DNA of 64,000 bases from Thuidium tamariscinum (lineage: Eukaryota; Streptophyta; Bryopsida; Hypnales; Thuidiaceae). Position numbers and translations under genes: made by a program. The stretch spans positions 20,912,501-20,976,500 of the forward strand of contig OX344754.2 in the NCBI GenBank assembly GCA_947034885.2. Reading direction: 5' to 3'. Below the pieces are notes generated by a model, which was given only the letters and a program-made list of their open reading frames with translations, did not search any database and had not been told where the DNA came from. Positions 61,701-64,000 of this stretch are shown here, in pieces (positions within the stretch are counted from its first letter, which is position 1; each line of letters begins with the position of its first letter).

Positions 61701-62132
61701 ACTATTCTTGTATATAAAGTAAACCAACCTATAATAGGTAGAAGACCCATTATATACACCTATTTAGAAAATGATCAATTAAATTCTTGCATCAAACCAT
61801 GACAAACTTGTTTTTTTCAATAAATGTGATTTGGACTACATTATGTTGAGTTAGTGACAACAATTAAGTGTCTTCAATCATGAAGATGGAGTGATTAGTG
61901 GATACATTTTTTTTGGTTTGAATTAATGTACAATGGAGACTCTTTAGGACCAAAAAGGTAGTACACTTCAAAAATTCATAACAAATTCATACTTTGTTAA
62001 GAAAGAAAATTTCAATTGTTCTCTTCATTTCCCAAATTTATCTTTATATAAAAAAATTTGAAAATTTTCAACAATTGATGCTAAAATGAGCAATTCAATC
62101 ATTCTACCTTTCATAGGTGTATTTATCTTAAC
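58731..62132. other. AT-rich intergenic stretch
   Basis: The start (TTAATCCTTAAACGACAAGATC at about 58728) resembles the border of a K-type element. A less AT-rich patch at 59530-60000 has overlapping ORFs of 127-128 codons on both strands with no recognised domain. The remainder is plain AT-rich DNA. Confidence 0.4.
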
Positions 62133-62729
62133 TTAATTAGTAAATGCCCAAGGCACCTAAATTTGTTGTTTGCAAAACTTTGAAATTAAATAAAACCTAA
62201 TCAAGTTGCTATTTTGAGTAGTATATATTTTTTGAAGTTTTTTTTGAAGTTTAGTTTCAATATCAAACATCCAATTTGAAAAATGAATGATAGTGATTTT
62301 TCTATTCAAGATTTTGTGCAAAGTAACCATTGCAATCTTGACTTTTCGTAGTATTGAGAGCTCTTGAAAATGAGCCTCAAATATACTAGATCTTGGAGAA
62401 AAAATCACATTCAAAATTCAATTACAAAAATTGTAGAGTAGATTTTGAGAAGCTATAAATTGATTAGAATTATGCATGTTAGGCCCTTTAACCTCATATT
62501 TTTTTGGTCTTCTAGTTCTAACACCCTCATGGTCAAACATTATAATCTTTCACTCCATAAGTGATATTGTTGTGTTTTCTTTTCCTATGCAATCTCTAAC
62601 ATGTCTAGTTTGAATTTGTATGATTATAATTAAAAAACCTTGATATAGCTTATCAAAATGTTGGCATTTTGTTCAATTTAGAGCAAATTCCAAGAAGCTC
62701 AAAACAGGCCTTCAACATTTAGGAATTAA
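62133..62729. mobile_element. TTAA-bordered element A5, reverse orientation
   Basis: Left border TTAATTAGTAAATGCCCAAG and right border CAACATTTAGGAATTAA. The interior is the reverse complement of A2 (TTTGCAAAACTTTGAAATTA, CAAGATTTTGTGCAAAG, GAGAGCTCTTGAAAATGAGC, CATAAGTGATATTG). Confidence 0.72.
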
Positions 62730-63180
62730 GTCATAACATTGTTAACCAATGTTCGAGGGGTGCCTTTTGTTCTTGTGGAATGAGGGAGCCCCCAATGTTG
62801 AAATTTCCCTACGTATTGTTGATTTAGATATGTGTGTCAAAGGCTTAACTACTTAAACTCTCTAAGCACTGTACCCACTCTTAATAAATCCAATCTGTAG
62901 ACACCACCTCACCAAAACATTCCCATTGGCCAACCAATAGTTCAATTCTTATTATAACTTAACTCATTCCTTGGTATCTAAAATTGCAATATACCTCCAC
63001 TGCATGGAAGAGACCGAGCCAGTTTACAATGTTAGGATTGTTGGAGTCACTACAGTATACCTTCTTGTTTCTTATCAGTTTTGGCCTGGGATTCAAATTG
63101 CATATTTTTACTAAAAAAAATTTCAAAGTGATGGAATTTCCTACACGGAAAAAGGATTAACGGATAACTCGAATACCATT
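62730..63180. other. Intergenic stretch before the right-hand gene
   Basis: No ORF or repeat of note; composition shifts towards GC only after about 63200. Confidence 0.4.
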
Positions 63181-63199
63181 AAAAAACTGTCTGTATTGA

Positions 63200-64000
63200 A
63201 ACAGTAGTAACTTACGCCGTGTCTCTCCCCCAAAAGTCATAAAGCCGAGCAGACAAGCACCGACCCTGCGGAGAAAAATTAGCCGAGAGATAACGTGGAA
63301 CTTCCCCACAGCATCCCTCCGCCCGTCTCTAATTTAAGTTCGACCCTTTCCGTCAATAGTAAATCCCCCTCCACACTAATTTAGCCCATCCGGTCGTCTC
63401 CTTGAGAATCCCACCCCCGACGAATTTAGACCAGTTCCGCCAAGTGGAAGAGCCCGCAGCCATCCACGCTGGACCCAGCCTCCACGAATCTCATCCAAGA
63501 AACTCAGTCATCGCCGCGGGGCTCCGCCTCACTACTTCCTCAGTCGCGCTTTGGATGGATGAAATCGGGGATGAAGTGGAGTTAGGGTTTGGAGGCAGCT
63601 CGTTCGCTTCGCCTTCGTGCCTGTGATGATGGCGTGGCTGCTATGTGTCCTTGGCTATGGCGGAAGTTCCCCATTTGCTCCCAGGCCTAGCCACCATGGC
63701 CGTGTTCTTTGATTGTCAACAGCGAAGTCGGGCCCCGCCGATGGCCGCGTCCCGCCGGTCGTCCTCGTAGGTAGGGGCCGAGCTTTCCCCTTCTGGTCAT
63801 CTCATGGTTCCGTGTAGGTGATAGAGGAGCCGGTATTTCGTTTCTGGTTTTCTCGTGTTAGTTGTGGACACAAAATCTTTGAAACCGCATGGCGAATCTG
63901 CGGAGGCGGGGTTGGTTGTTGGAGTAGTTTTTGTGTACCGTCGGGGACTAAGCTAGGTTGGCGTTCTAGGTGTTTCGGCGGAGTCTTTGGTGGTGATTAC
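63200..64000 (+). promoter_or_regulatory. GC/CpG-rich promoter and 5' leader of a gene continuing past the window
   Basis: Composition changes abruptly from AT-rich to GC- and CpG-rich, as at the start of the coiled-coil gene. A telo-box-like TTAGGGTTTGG lies near 63579. No long ORF is open to the window end. Short ATG-led ORFs look like upstream ORFs: 63555-63626 (MDEIGDEVELGFGGSS...) and 63696-63770. A donor-like CTCGTAG|GTAGGG occurs at about 63770. The plus direction is inferred from these signals, not proven. Confidence 0.45.
63696..63770 (+). CDS. Upstream ORF, 24 codons, strong start context
   Basis: CCACCATGG is a strong start context; the ORF reads MAVFFDCQQRSRAPP... and ends at TAG. 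It sits in the presumed leader and would be expected to restrain translation of the main frame if the transcript includes it. Confidence 0.3.
   Translation: MAVFFDCQQRSRAPPMAASRRSSS

Overview
The window is nuclear DNA of a streptophyte plant, most likely a land plant. One spliced gene matches a protein family I know only from plants, introns are short (about 95-820 bp) with GT..AG borders, telo-box motifs (TTAGGGTTTA) lie by the gene starts, and the rest is AT-rich DNA packed with plant-type MITEs. I cannot place the class with confidence; introns this short argue against a giant conifer genome. No bacterial, organellar or viral genes were seen.

Layout. (1) 1-1321: the 3' end of a plus-strand gene for a peroxiredoxin-like 2 (PRXL2/FAM213, selenoprotein U family) thioredoxin-fold protein, with two exons in the window. 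(2) About 4370-12170: one complete plus-strand gene. Its 13 coding exons (5398-11944) join in frame into a 767-residue protein with basic nuclear-type signals, a central coiled coil and a conserved C-terminal domain that I know only as an uncharacterised plant family. One of its introns has a GC donor. (3) 12.2-19.2 kb: repeats, including nested MITEs, a 733-bp element with 20-21 bp inverted ends, a 225-bp fold-back and a 1.62-kb inverted repeat (arms 17537-18334 and 18363-19160) built from a broken, unrecognised coding fragment. (4) 19.6-22.9 kb: a less AT-rich, non-repetitive block with a double telo-box and a possible first exon but no gene I can complete. (5) 22.9-63.1 kb: a repeat-dominated desert. 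The main component is a set of 0.6-0.95 kb elements whose ends read TTAA-CCCCTAAA..., with nested Tourist/Harbinger-like MITEs (TAA duplications), Mutator-like MITEs (9-10 bp duplications), an hAT-like MITE, a probable solo LTR, F-type hairpins clustered at 50-59 kb, a 76-bp tandem repeat carrying G-quadruplex motifs, and minisatellites. (6) 63.2-64.0 kb: a GC-rich, CpG-rich block with short upstream ORFs, read as the promoter and 5' leader of a plus-strand gene that continues past the window.

The two genes have no evident functional link. The most unusual items are the long inverted repeat, which if transcribed would fold into a hairpin RNA of about 800 bp, and the TTAA-bordered element families, whose ends resemble piggyBac rather than common plant MITE superfamilies. 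Nested insertions at 13.66, 33.93 and 41.69 kb can be checked against related uninterrupted copies in the same window, which confirms several element borders.
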